Under the pieces are notes generated by a model. The model saw only the letters and a program-made list of their open reading frames with translations. It made no database searches and was not told the DNA's origin. 60,301 bases of DNA from Hyphomicrobiales bacterium (GTDB lineage: Bacteria; Pseudomonadota; Alphaproteobacteria; Rhizobiales; Rhizobiaceae), in the NCBI GenBank assembly GCA_900472785.1, contig UCJH01000091.1, positions 1-60,301 on the forward strand, in the 5' to 3' direction. The position numbers and the translations under genes were made by a program. The first letter of the stretch is position 1, and each line of letters opens with the position of its first letter. This document shows, in pieces, positions 33,621-43,907 of this stretch.

Positions 33621-34567
33621 CGTGCTTTCTCCCTGAGTTCTGAATAGAGATAGGGAACGATGATCGCCGTGATCGTCATCAGCATGATGATCGCGCTGGC
33701 GGACCCGACAGCCATCTCATTGCGCTTGAAGGTATATTCGTACATGAAATTGGACGGCAGCCATGCCGAGCCACCGGGGCCGCCGCTGGTCAGCGCCACG
33801 ACAAGGTCATAGGACTTGATGGCCATGTGGGCGAGCACGATGAACGCGGACAGGAAGACCGGCCGCAAAAGCGGAATGATGATGCGCCGGTAAAGTTGCG
33901 GGGTCGTCGCGCCGTCGATCTGGGCGGCTTTCATGATCTCGCCGTCGATGCCGCGCAGGCCCGCCAGGAACATTGCCATGACAAAGCCGGAAGCCTGCCA
34001 GACACCGGCGATCACGACCGTATAGATGACGAAGTCCTTGTTCTTGATCCAGTCGAAATGAAAGCTCGTCCAGCCCCACTGGTGCAGGGTCTGTTCCAGA
34101 CCGAGGCCCGGATCGAGGAACCACTTCCAGGCGACGCCGGTGACGATGAAGGACAAAGCCATCGGATAGAGATAAATTGGTCGCAGCACGCCCTCGCCGC
34201 GGATCTTCTGGTCGAGCAAAATGGCCAGAAACAGACCGAGCGCCAAGCAGATGCCGATATAGAGAAAGCCGAAAATCCCCATATTGGTGATCGACGTATA
34301 CCAGCTCGACGGCGGGTCGCTCTCGAAGGTCCAGCGCCAGAGCCTTTGATAGGCCCGCGCACCCGTGATCGCGTAGGACGGGAAGGTTTTCGAATTGGTG
34401 AAGGACAGATAGCCCGTCCAGAGGATGAAGCCATAGACGAAGATCAGCGTGATGACGAAGCTGGGAGCCAGCACGATCTTCGGTAGCGCGTCCTGCAGGC
34501 GGGAGCGGATGGAGCTGCGTGTGGAACGCTCCGTCAGGCTGATTTCAGGTGTCGCGACAGTGCTCAT
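33617..34567 (-). CDS. carbohydrate ABC transporter permease (MalF-like)
   Basis: A 316-residue inner-membrane protein of the CUT1 type with about six helices, starting after a 30-residue cytoplasmic tail. The coupling loop is EIMKAAQIDGATTPQLYRRIIIPLL. It overlaps the next permease by four bases and follows the binding-protein gene by 101 bp containing a palindromic repeat. Confidence 0.92.
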   Translation of the reverse strand: MSTVATPEISLTERSTRSSIRSRLQDALPKIVLAPSFVITLIFVYGFILWTGYLSFTNSKTFPSYAITGARAYQRLWRWTFESDPPSSWYTSITNMGIFGFLYIGICLALGLFLAILLDQKIRGEGVLRPIYLYPMALSFIVTGVAWKWFLDPGLGLEQTLHQWGWTSFHFDWIKNKDFVIYTVVIAGVWQASGFVMAMFLAGLRGIDGEIMKAAQIDGATTPQLYRRIIIPLLRPVFLSAFIVLAHMAIKSYDLVVALTSGGPGGSAWLPSNFMYEYTFKRNEMAVGSASAIIMLMTITAIIVPYLYSELREKAR

Positions 34568-34574
34568 GGAATTA

Positions 34575-34653
34575 ATCCCCTCCCCAGCACCACCCCATAA
34601 GGGCAGTCCTCATATCGGCAGCCCCTCCCCCGCTTGCGCGGGGAAGGGTCGCA
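34575..34653. repeat. Intergenic palindromic repeat, degenerate family B
   Basis: A short block with CCCCTCCCCAGCACCACCCC and a hairpin around CCCCTCCCCCGCTTGCGCGG, then GGAAGGG. It lies between the sugar binding-protein gene and the first permease gene, the same relative position as the repeats at 6482 and 20151. Confidence 0.6.
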
Positions 34654-34668
34654 TTTGAAATCAGACGC

Positions 34669-35928
34669 TTACTTTGCGTCTTCGATCGCCTTGACGAGTT
34701 CTTCGACAGCCTGATCGGAGCTGGTGATCTGGCCATGAACGAACTTGGAAACGACGTCCTTGTAAGCGTTGGCAACGGATGGCGGTGCGCCATAACCCTG
34801 GGCCAGTGAACCGAACAGCGTGCCGCCGTCGTTCGCTGCCTTCAGGTCGGCGATGCCCTTCTTGCCGCAGGCGTCGAAGTCCGTGTCCGGAACGTCGGTA
34901 CGGGCCGGAACCGAACCCTTGACGACGTTGAAGGCCGACTGGAAGCTCTTCGACAACGTCGCTGTCGCGAGCGCAACCTGGGCGGCCTTCTGGTCGTCCG
35001 GAACGTTGAACATGCCGAACATGTCGGAGTTGTAGATCACGCTGCCATCGGTGCCGGGGAAGCGGTAGCAGAGGAAGTCCGTGTCCGGGGTCTTCTGGGC
35101 TGCGACGAACTCGCCCTTCGCCCAGTCGCCCATGACCTGAACCAGTGCATCGCCCTTGATGACCATGGCGGTCGCAAGGTTCCAGTCGCGGCCCGAGAAG
35201 TTCGGATCGACATACTTGATGATGGTTGCGAGATTGTCGAACGACTTCTTCATCGTGTCGGACTTCAGCGATTCCTCGTCGAGATCGTTGAAGGCCTTCT
35301 TGTAGAACTCAGGTCCGCCCGTCGAAAGAACGATCGAGTCGAACATCGTGGCTTCCTGCCAGTTCTGCCCACCGAGGGCCAGCGGAATGACGCCGGCAGC
35401 CTTGGCTTTTTCGAGCAGCGCAACCAGATCCTCGAAGGTCTTCGGCTCGGTGCCGCCGATCTTGTCCATCACGGCCTTGTTGATCCACAGCCAGTTGACG
35501 GAGTGGACGTTGACCGGGGCTGCGACCCACTTGCCGTCATAGACGGAGAACTTCTGCAGGGCGGCCGGAACCGACTTGTCCCAGCCTTCCTTGACCGCGG
35601 TTTCCGTGAGGTCGCCCATCACGCCGGCAGCCGCATAGTCGAGCACGGTGTAACCGAGCATCTGCGATGCCGTCGGATAGGTGCCGGCGGCAACCATGGC
35701 CTTCAGCGCGGTCATGGCAGCGTCGCCGCCGCCGCCGGCAACCGGCACGTCCTTCCAGGCAAAGCCTTCCTTGGACAGATCACCCTTGAGAACGTTCAAG
35801 GCAGCCGCTTCGCCGCCCGACGTCCACCAATGCAGCATCTGAACTTCCTTGACGTCTTCTGCGTGGGCTGCAGCGCAACCCATCACCATCAATGCTGCCA
35901 TCGCTGTCGTCGTCATAAACTTGCGCAT
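34669..35928 (-). CDS. carbohydrate ABC transporter solute-binding protein (glucose/mannose-type)
   Basis: A 419-residue periplasmic protein. The signal peptide [24 protein letters not shown] ends in A-H-A; the Cys at residue 18 sits in a poor lipobox, so a soluble protein is more likely. The mature N-terminus [16 protein letters not shown] and [25 protein letters not shown] match GtsA-type glucose/mannose binding proteins. GGAGG six bases before the ATG supports the start at 35928. It opens the operon and is divergent from a LacI gene. Glucose, mannose or a glycoside is the likely ligand (inference from family). Confidence 0.92.
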   Translation of the reverse strand: MRKFMTTTAMAALMVMGCAAAHAEDVKEVQMLHWWTSGGEAAALNVLKGDLSKEGFAWKDVPVAGGGGDAAMTALKAMVAAGTYPTASQMLGYTVLDYAAAGVMGDLTETAVKEGWDKSVPAALQKFSVYDGKWVAAPVNVHSVNWLWINKAVMDKIGGTEPKTFEDLVALLEKAKAAGVIPLALGGQNWQEATMFDSIVLSTGGPEFYKKAFNDLDEESLKSDTMKKSFDNLATIIKYVDPNFSGRDWNLATAMVIKGDALVQVMGDWAKGEFVAAQKTPDTDFLCYRFPGTDGSVIYNSDMFGMFNVPDDQKAAQVALATATLSKSFQSAFNVVKGSVPARTDVPDTDFDACGKKGIADLKAANDGGTLFGSLAQGYGAPPSVANAYKDVVSKFVHGQITSSDQAVEELVKAIEDAK

Positions 35929-36038
35929 CGTATTCCTCCCGGTTGCAAGTCTTACAAAGCGGAATCCCTTCCGCCGTTGAGTGCCGTCCCGTTCCCAATG
36001 ACGGGGTAGCAATTGGTCGCGGCATCCGCCGCTGCGGT

Positions 36039-36058
36039 AATTTAAAACGTTATAAATT
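36039..36058. promoter_or_regulatory. LacI-type operator, site 1
   Basis: AATTTAAAACGTTATAAATT is a 20-bp palindrome with one mismatched pair, centred on the CG step typical of LacI-family operators. It lies 111 bases before the binding-protein start codon. Confidence 0.8.
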
Positions 36059-36174
36059 CCCGCAAGTCAAGCCATGCTCCGCTTTTTGCATTTTCACTTT
36101 TGAACATACTGAATTCACTGCTTTATAAGCGAATTTATCATACCGCATCGCAACATTTTCAACCGCTCGACAGC

Positions 36175-36194
36175 AATTTAAAACGTTTTCATAG
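36175..36194. promoter_or_regulatory. LacI-type operator, site 2
   Basis: AATTTAAAACGTTTTCATAG repeats the first 13 bases of site 1 exactly; the central AAAACGTTTT is a perfect dyad. Its centre is 136 bp from that of site 1, close to 13 helical turns, and 68 bases before the LacI start codon. Confidence 0.75.
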
Positions 36195-36262
36195 AGATCA
36201 TTGCGCATCTGTTTGTCCCGCGTTACAAAAGCGGTTCGTGATCGCGCACAGAAAGAACGCCA

Positions 36263-37306
36263 TTGGCCGACACCCCCAGATCCACGGCGCCGGAACAGCA
36301 GGCAAGACATGTCCGGCCGACCCTGCGGACCATTGCCGACATCACCGGCTTTGCGGTCACCACGGTCTCGCGGGCGCTGAGCAATGCGCCGCAGATTTCG
36401 GCCGACACCCGCAGGCGCGTCCATGAAGTGGCCAGCGAGATCGGCTACCTGCCGGACCGGGCGGCACAACGCCTGAAGACGGGGCGAACCAATGTCATCA
36501 GCGTGCTGCTCGACCCGCACGAGGAAATCCTCGGATACGGCACCTCTCTGATGCTGGGCCTTGCCAAGGCGCTCGGCGGCACGCCGTTCCATCTCATCGT
36601 CACGCCGAACTTTCTCAACGACAGCAATGTCGATGCGGTGCGCCACATCGTCCGCAACAGCATGGCCGACGGGCTGATCTTTTCGCGCACCGAGCCTTTC
36701 GATCCGCGCGTCCGCTTCCTTCTCGAAAATGGCTTTCCCTTCGTCTCGCACGGAAGGACGGAATTCTCCGCGCCGCACCCTTACGTCGACTACGACAATT
36801 TCTCGTTCGCCTATGAGGCGACGAAGCGGCTGATCGTCCGGGGCCGACGCAAGCCGTCGATCATCCTGCCACCGAAGCGCATGACATTCTCGCAGCATCT
36901 GCTGCATGGATTCATGACCGCCATCCGGGAGGCGGGCGTCGCCTACGAAATCCCCGACGAGATTCATCTCGACAGCCCCATCGACCAGATTCGCGACTAT
37001 ATCAGCCGGCGCGCAGGCAAGCCCGACTGTCCCGATGGTTTCACCTGCGGCGGCGAAGTTTCGGCGCTCGCCACCATCACCGGCATGAGCGACCACGGCC
37101 TGACGCTCGGCGTCGAATACGACATCGTCGCCAAGCAAACCTCGAAACTGCTCGTCAACATCCAGCCAAAGGTCGAGACCATCTACGAGGACCTGACGGA
37201 CACCGGCGAGCAGATGGGCCGCGTCCTGCTTGCCCGCATCGCCGGCAATGACACGGTGAACATGCAGGTCCTGCTGAAGCCGACGGTCAATTTTCCCGTG
37301 GCTTGA
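36263..37306 (+). CDS. LacI-family transcriptional regulator
   Basis: A 347-residue regulator. A 19-residue leader precedes the DNA-binding head TLRTIADITGFAVTTVSRALSN, followed by the hinge helix region GYLPDRAAQRLKTGRTNVI. The effector domain is of the periplasmic-binding type. The start codon is TTG, with only an A/G-rich stretch upstream; no better start is available. It is divergent from the glucose/mannose-type ABC operon, and two LacI-type operators lie between them. Repression relieved by the imported sugar or its derivative is inferred. Confidence 0.9.
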   Translation: MADTPRSTAPEQQARHVRPTLRTIADITGFAVTTVSRALSNAPQISADTRRRVHEVASEIGYLPDRAAQRLKTGRTNVISVLLDPHEEILGYGTSLMLGLAKALGGTPFHLIVTPNFLNDSNVDAVRHIVRNSMADGLIFSRTEPFDPRVRFLLENGFPFVSHGRTEFSAPHPYVDYDNFSFAYEATKRLIVRGRRKPSIILPPKRMTFSQHLLHGFMTAIREAGVAYEIPDEIHLDSPIDQIRDYISRRAGKPDCPDGFTCGGEVSALATITGMSDHGLTLGVEYDIVAKQTSKLLVNIQPKVETIYEDLTDTGEQMGRVLLARIAGNDTVNMQVLLKPTVNFPVA

Positions 37307-37625
37307 GGCGTTGAGAGAATCAGCTTTTATCCCCGTGGAATTTACCTCCCCCTTTCGGCAGAGCCTGCCCTCGGGCTTGCCAAAGGCAAGACCCGGAGGC
37401 CGACATCTCGCCCTCAAGGGGAGAAATTGGCCGCTGGCTCTGGAGGTATAAGGGAAAAGAACGATCTCCCCCCTTGAGGGGGAGATGTCACGCAGTGACA
37501 GAGGGGGGTAAGCGTCCCCGATCTCTGTCGAGTTGAAAGAGCAGGAAGCAGCGCCCTGCTCCAGATTTAAATTCAATTCCTGCATCACGCCCTCCTTTCT
37601 CCTCATCGCGTCAATCCAGACCGTC
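37307..37625. other. 319-bp intergenic region
   Basis: It separates the convergent LacI and aldehyde dehydrogenase genes. Most of it is the family A repeat pair at 37344-37510; no gene is seen in the rest. Confidence 0.7.
37344..37510. repeat. Intergenic palindromic repeat pair, family A (one copy diverged)
   Basis: Copy 2 (37463-37510), GATCTCCCCCCTTGAGGGGG through GTCACGCAGTGACAGAGGGGGGTA, is nearly identical to the element at 6578-6627. Copy 1 (37344-37427) is inverted and carries an internal segment, GCCTGCCCTCGGGCTTGCC and following, in place of the short TGTCAC hairpin. Confidence 0.8.
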
Positions 37626-39137
37626 TTACGAACGCGGCATCCACCAGCCGGTGCGCCCGCCGATATGCATGTTGAGCGTCTTTGTCTCGGTATAATCCTC
37701 CACCGCATGGCGGCCGAGTTCGCGGCCGAGGCCGGACTGGCGGTAGCCACCGAACGGCAGTTCGGACGCGCCGTCCATGAAAGTGTTCATCCACACCGTG
37801 CCCGCCCGCACCTTGCGGCCGATCGTCAGGCAGGTGTCGAAGTCGCGGCTCCAGACGCCGGCCGACAGGCCGTAGTCAATGGAATTGGCGATGCGGATCG
37901 CCTCTTCCGTCGCCTCGAAGGTCAGAACGGAAAGGACCGGGCCAAAAACCTCTTCACGCGCGACAGCCATGTCCGGCGTGACGGCCGACAGGATGGTCGG
38001 CGACATGAACTGGCCGGAGCCGAGATCAAGTGCCGAACCGCCATGCGAGACGGTTGCGCCGTTGCCGGAAGCGGCCGAGACATAACCGACGATCTTTTCC
38101 AGGTGTTGCGGCGTGATGATCGCGCCGACCTGCGTCGAGGGATCGAGGGGATCGCCGACCTTGACCTTCGCCGACATCGCCGCGATGCGGGCGATGACAT
38201 CCTCAGCGATTTCCTTGTGTACGATCAGCCGCGAGCCGGCATTGCAGCATTCCCCCGCATTGAAATAGGCGCCGAAAACCGCGGCATCGATGAAGTCGTC
38301 CAGATTGGCATCGGGAAAGACGATCTGCGGGTTTTTGCCGCCGAGTTCCAGCGACACCTTCTTCAGGGTCTGTGCCGCGTTGCTCATCGTCAGCTTGCCG
38401 ACGCCGGTCGAGCCGGTGAAGGAAACCATGTCGACATCCGGATGGGACGTCATGATTGCGCCGACATCCGGGCCGGTGCCGGTGACTATGTTGACGACAC
38501 CGGCGGGAACGCCTGCTGCTTCCAGAATTTCGCCGAGCACCAGCGTCGAACCGGATGTCAGTTCGGACGGCTTGACCACCGTCGTGCAACCGGCGGCGAG
38601 CACAAACGGCAGCTTCTGGCTGACGATCAGGAAGGGAAAATTCCACGGCGTGATGATCGAGACGACGCCGATGGCTTCGCGCAGAACGACACCGAGCGTG
38701 CCGTCGCCCAGCGTGTTGTAGCTCTCACCATGCAAATCTCGTGCAAGGGCCGCCGCATAGCGCCAGATATCCGCTGCGCCACCAAGCTCGGCTTTCGCCT
38801 GACTGATCGGCTTGCCGCTCTCAATGCAGTCGAGATAGGCGAGTTCATCGGCCCGCGCGGCAATCATGTCTGCGGCCCTGAGCAGGACCAGCGACCTTTC
38901 GGACGCCGTCATCCTTGGCCATGGGCCATCCTCGAAGGCTTTTCGTGCTGCAGCGATCGCCCGCTCGGCATCGGCCTTCGTCGCTGCCGGATAACGGCTG
39001 ACGGTAACGCCATGACCGGGGGCTACGCGCTCCAGCGTCTTGCCTTCAGCGGCATCGATCCACTTGCCATCGATCAGCATCTTGAAATCGCGCACCGCGA
39101 TATCGCCGAGCGACTTCGGCTTCACCAGTACCGTCAT
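37626..39137 (-). CDS. aldehyde dehydrogenase
   Basis: A 503-residue enzyme of the betaine-aldehyde/gamma-glutamyl-semialdehyde type. Motifs: TPWNFPFLI, KPSELTSGST, FTGSTGVGKL, general base Glu in LELGGKNPQ, nucleophile Cys in FNAGECCNAGSR, EVFGPVL and a C-terminal PFGGYRQSGLGRELG. An ATG at 39143 abuts GGGAGA with no spacer, while the ATG at 39137 has six bases, so 39137 is used; it overlaps the crotonase stop as TAATG. It is the last gene of the LacI-led operon. The substrate is an aldehyde from the same pathway (inference). Confidence 0.92.
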   Translation of the reverse strand: MTVLVKPKSLGDIAVRDFKMLIDGKWIDAAEGKTLERVAPGHGVTVSRYPAATKADAERAIAAARKAFEDGPWPRMTASERSLVLLRAADMIAARADELAYLDCIESGKPISQAKAELGGAADIWRYAAALARDLHGESYNTLGDGTLGVVLREAIGVVSIITPWNFPFLIVSQKLPFVLAAGCTTVVKPSELTSGSTLVLGEILEAAGVPAGVVNIVTGTGPDVGAIMTSHPDVDMVSFTGSTGVGKLTMSNAAQTLKKVSLELGGKNPQIVFPDANLDDFIDAAVFGAYFNAGECCNAGSRLIVHKEIAEDVIARIAAMSAKVKVGDPLDPSTQVGAIITPQHLEKIVGYVSAASGNGATVSHGGSALDLGSGQFMSPTILSAVTPDMAVAREEVFGPVLSVLTFEATEEAIRIANSIDYGLSAGVWSRDFDTCLTIGRKVRAGTVWMNTFMDGASELPFGGYRQSGLGRELGRHAVEDYTETKTLNMHIGGRTGWWMPRS

Positions 39138-39916
39138 TACCATTCTCCCTTGAATTCCGCGGGGCGTTTGCCGGAAAAGGCCGCAACACCCTCTTTCATG
39201 TCGCCGGTCTTGGCAGCCAGGATCGATCCCAGCGCCTCGACGGCCGTACCATTGTCTTCGCCGTTCGCCGAGGCGATCATCAGCTTGCAGATTTCGAGAG
39301 CCGCAGGTCCGCGCTCGGCGATGCGGCCGGCATAGGCCTTCGCGGCGGTCAGCCCCGTTCCCGTTTCCGCAACCGCATCGACCAAGCCGAGAGCGCGAGC
39401 CTCTTCCGCGGAAAATATCTCGCCGCCCAGCACCATGCGGCGCACGGTCTGTGCACCGAACCGCTTGACGAGACGCTGCGTGCCGGACCAGCCGGGCACC
39501 ATGCCGAGGCTGGTTTCCGGCAGGCCGATTTTAGCCTGCACTTCGGCGATCCGAATATCAGCCGCTGCCGCCAATTCCAGACCGCCGCCGAGCGTGTGAC
39601 CGTTGATGGCCGCGATCAACGGCATGCGCAGCGTCGCCAGCCGCTCGAAGACGCGGTGACCGAAACGTACCCATTGGTGACCGAAATCGCTCGGGCTCAT
39701 TGGCCCCCAGGCCTTGATGTCGCCGCCCGCGCAGAAAGCCTTGCCCTCGCCGGTGATGATCGCGACGCGAATAGTGGCATCGGCTTCGATCGTGTCGCAG
39801 GCAGCGCCAAGCGCCGTCAGCATGTCGATATCGAAGGCATTCAGTTTTTCCGGCCGGGCGATCGTCAGTATTGCAATCGCATTCTCGATTTCAATCCTGA
39901 TCCGGGCATCAGACAT
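39137..39916 (-). CDS. enoyl-CoA hydratase/isomerase (crotonase) family protein
   Basis: A 259-residue crotonase-fold enzyme. Oxyanion-hole segments are GKAFCAGGDIKAWG and INGHTLGGGLELAAAADIRIA; PETSLGMVPGWSGTQRL holds the active-site Glu region. GGGAGG five bases upstream of the ATG at 39916 supports the start, which overlaps the CoA-transferase stop by eight bases. Family reactions are hydration, isomerisation or C-C cleavage of acyl-CoA. Its position between a CoA transferase and an aldehyde dehydrogenase implies it acts on the CoA thioester formed in this pathway. Confidence 0.92.
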   Translation of the reverse strand: MSDARIRIEIENAIAILTIARPEKLNAFDIDMLTALGAACDTIEADATIRVAIITGEGKAFCAGGDIKAWGPMSPSDFGHQWVRFGHRVFERLATLRMPLIAAINGHTLGGGLELAAAADIRIAEVQAKIGLPETSLGMVPGWSGTQRLVKRFGAQTVRRMVLGGEIFSAEEARALGLVDAVAETGTGLTAAKAYAGRIAERGPAALEICKLMIASANGEDNGTAVEALGSILAAKTGDMKEGVAAFSGKRPAEFKGEW

Positions 39917-41522
39917 GCGCACCTCCCGCAAGACTGCGCAGCGGCTTCTGCGGCAGCGTCAGTCCGATCGGCGCTTCATGAAACAGCGCCGCGTCCATAA
40001 TCTTGAGGTCGCCGGAAACGATCAGCGGGAATTCCGACTGGTCGAGAATATGGGTCTGCAGATCGACGCCCGGCGCGATCTCGGTCAACACGATGCCTTC
40101 CGGCGTCAATTTCATGACGCAGCGTTCGGTGACATAGGTGATGTCCTGGCCCTGCTCGACGGCGCGACGGCCGGAGAAGGTGACGTGCTCGACTTCGCTG
40201 ACCAGCTTCTTCAGCTTGCCCTCCTTCTCGATCACCAGCTTGCTGTCGGCCATCGAGAGCTTCGCCCCGGCATTGAACATGCCCGAGAAGACAATCTTCT
40301 TCGCCCGCGCGGTAATATCCACGAAACCGCCGGCCCCGGCCGTCACATGTGGACGGAAGGACAGTTTCGAGACATTGACCGAGCCTGATCTGTCGATCTC
40401 GAGGAAAGACAGGAGCGAAGCATCGAAGCCCGCGCCCTGAAAGTACGTGAATTGGTGAGGCGACGGCATGAAGGCGTCAGCGTTTGAGGCGCAGCCGAAC
40501 GCAAAATCGAGCAACGGCACGCCGCCGACAGCCCCCTGCTCGATGACCCATGTGACGGAGCCGTGCAGCCCTTCTTCCAACAGGATACGCGGCACGTTGG
40601 CCGAAATGCCGAAGCCGAGATTGACGCAGCTTCCGCCTTCAAGCTCCTGCGCGACGCGCCGCGCAATAACCTTCTGGATATTGAATTCCGGCACGCGAAA
40701 ACTGTCGAGCGGCCGGAAGATCTCGCCGGAGATGGCTGGATCGTAATCCGTCAGCGTCGTCTGCTTCTGGTCGGGATCGACGATCACGTAATCGACCAGC
40801 ATGCCGGGAACGCGCACGTCGTGCGGCTTCATGGAGCCGGATTTGGTGATGCGCTTGACCTGCGCGATGACGATGCCGCCATTGTTGCGGGCGGCGAGCG
40901 CCTGGTCGAGACCGCCGAGGTAGGCGCCTTCGTGTTCATAAGTCAGGTTGCCGCGCTCGTCGGCGGTGGTAGCCCGGATGATCGCCACCTGCGGCACGAT
41001 CGCCTTGAAATACAGCCAGTCCTCGCCCTCGAATTCGATTTTCTTGACGACCGGCTTCAAGGCCGCCGAGGCATTCATCGCGCAGCCCTGGCGCGCCGGA
41101 TCGACGAATGTGTCGAGGCCGATCTTAGTCAGCACGCCGGGGCGCTTGGCCGCGGCTTCGCGGTGCATGTCGAAGAGCACGCCCGAAGGGATATTATAGG
41201 CCACGACCTCGTCCTTGCCGATCATCTGCCAGATCAGCGGCGGCTCGGACGTCGAGGGACCGGAGGGGTAGGACCCGCCGATGATTGTCTTCAGAAGCCC
41301 CTTTTTCGCAATATAATCGACGCCCTTGATGCCGCTCATGTCGCCGGCGGCGATCGGATGGAGCGTCGTCAGGTTTTTCGGATGTCCGGTCGCGTCGAAA
41401 CGTTCGCCGATCGCCTTCAGCATCAGATCCGGGCAGCCGAGACCGCTGGACGAGGAGACGGAAACGACCGCGTCGTCGGGAATAAGGGAGGCGGCTTTAG
41501 CCGGGGTGATATGCTTGCTCAT
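39909..41522 (-). CDS. acyl-CoA:acetate/3-ketoacid CoA transferase (fused alpha-beta subunits)
   Basis: A 537-residue class I CoA transferase with both halves in one chain. The first half has AVVSVSSSSGLGCPDLMLKAIGER and IGGSYPSGP; the second starts near VAQELEGGSCVNLGFGI and contains VIEQGAVGGVP, with the Glu that forms the CoA thioester intermediate. The ending LTEIAPGVDLQTHILDQSEF is typical of propionate/acetoacetate-type enzymes. It starts ten bases after the Gfo/Idh stop and overlaps the crotonase gene. It activates a carboxylic acid with CoA from acetyl-CoA or succinyl-CoA; the acid is unknown. Confidence 0.9.
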   Translation of the reverse strand: MSKHITPAKAASLIPDDAVVSVSSSSGLGCPDLMLKAIGERFDATGHPKNLTTLHPIAAGDMSGIKGVDYIAKKGLLKTIIGGSYPSGPSTSEPPLIWQMIGKDEVVAYNIPSGVLFDMHREAAAKRPGVLTKIGLDTFVDPARQGCAMNASAALKPVVKKIEFEGEDWLYFKAIVPQVAIIRATTADERGNLTYEHEGAYLGGLDQALAARNNGGIVIAQVKRITKSGSMKPHDVRVPGMLVDYVIVDPDQKQTTLTDYDPAISGEIFRPLDSFRVPEFNIQKVIARRVAQELEGGSCVNLGFGISANVPRILLEEGLHGSVTWVIEQGAVGGVPLLDFAFGCASNADAFMPSPHQFTYFQGAGFDASLLSFLEIDRSGSVNVSKLSFRPHVTAGAGGFVDITARAKKIVFSGMFNAGAKLSMADSKLVIEKEGKLKKLVSEVEHVTFSGRRAVEQGQDITYVTERCVMKLTPEGIVLTEIAPGVDLQTHILDQSEFPLIVSGDLKIMDAALFHEAPIGLTLPQKPLRSLAGGAHV

Positions 41523-41532
41523 GCGCGTTGTC

Positions 41533-43580
<2,048 letters not shown>

Positions 43581-43630
43581 GTCATCCTCCCGAATAAGGC
43601 ATTTCAGCCCCGTTGCTGCGCCTCAAATAA

Positions 43631-43648
43631 TTGGATCGTTCCAAATTT
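43631..43648. promoter_or_regulatory. LacI-type operator, LacI-operon side
   Basis: TTGGATCGTTCCAAATTT contains a perfect TTGGA-N4-TCCAA dyad. Fifteen bases (43634-43648) are the exact reverse complement of 43855-43869. It lies 50 bases before the LacI start. Confidence 0.8.
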
Positions 43649-43854
43649 GTCAAGCATCCTGCTGAAAGAATTGTCAGGCCGGCATTGCAAACACCAAACC
43701 ATGCGACCGGATATAAGACTGAAAAACCTGATTATAATCAATTTTATCAAAATAATTACAATGCTTTCGACACATCGGGGTCGATATCCGATCTCAATTG
43801 TTGCCTTTCAGGGGAGGAAATTCCAACCCATGGCGCCGTGAAAAATGCAGCTTG

Positions 43855-43872
43855 AAATTTGGAACGATCTAA
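43855..43872. promoter_or_regulatory. LacI-type operator, DUF993 side
   Basis: AAATTTGGAACGATCTAA carries the same 15-bp word in inverted orientation, with one mismatch in the dyad (TCTAA for TCCAA). It lies 35 bases before the DUF993 start codon, where bound repressor would block transcription. Confidence 0.8.
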
Positions 43873-43907
43873 ATTATTCGACATCGGCCATCGTGAGGAG
43901 GAAATCC

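Larger units (their letters stand above)
35929..36262. other. 334-bp divergent regulatory region
   Basis: It lies between the sugar-binding-protein gene and the LacI gene. It is AT-richer than its surroundings and holds two copies of AATTTAAAACGTT inside dyads, listed separately. No gene is seen. Confidence 0.75.
43581..43907. other. 327-bp AT-rich divergent regulatory region
   Basis: It lies between the LacI gene and the DUF993 gene. AT-rich sequence occupies about 43690-43780. Mirrored operator copies lie near each end (listed separately). No gene is seen. Confidence 0.75.
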
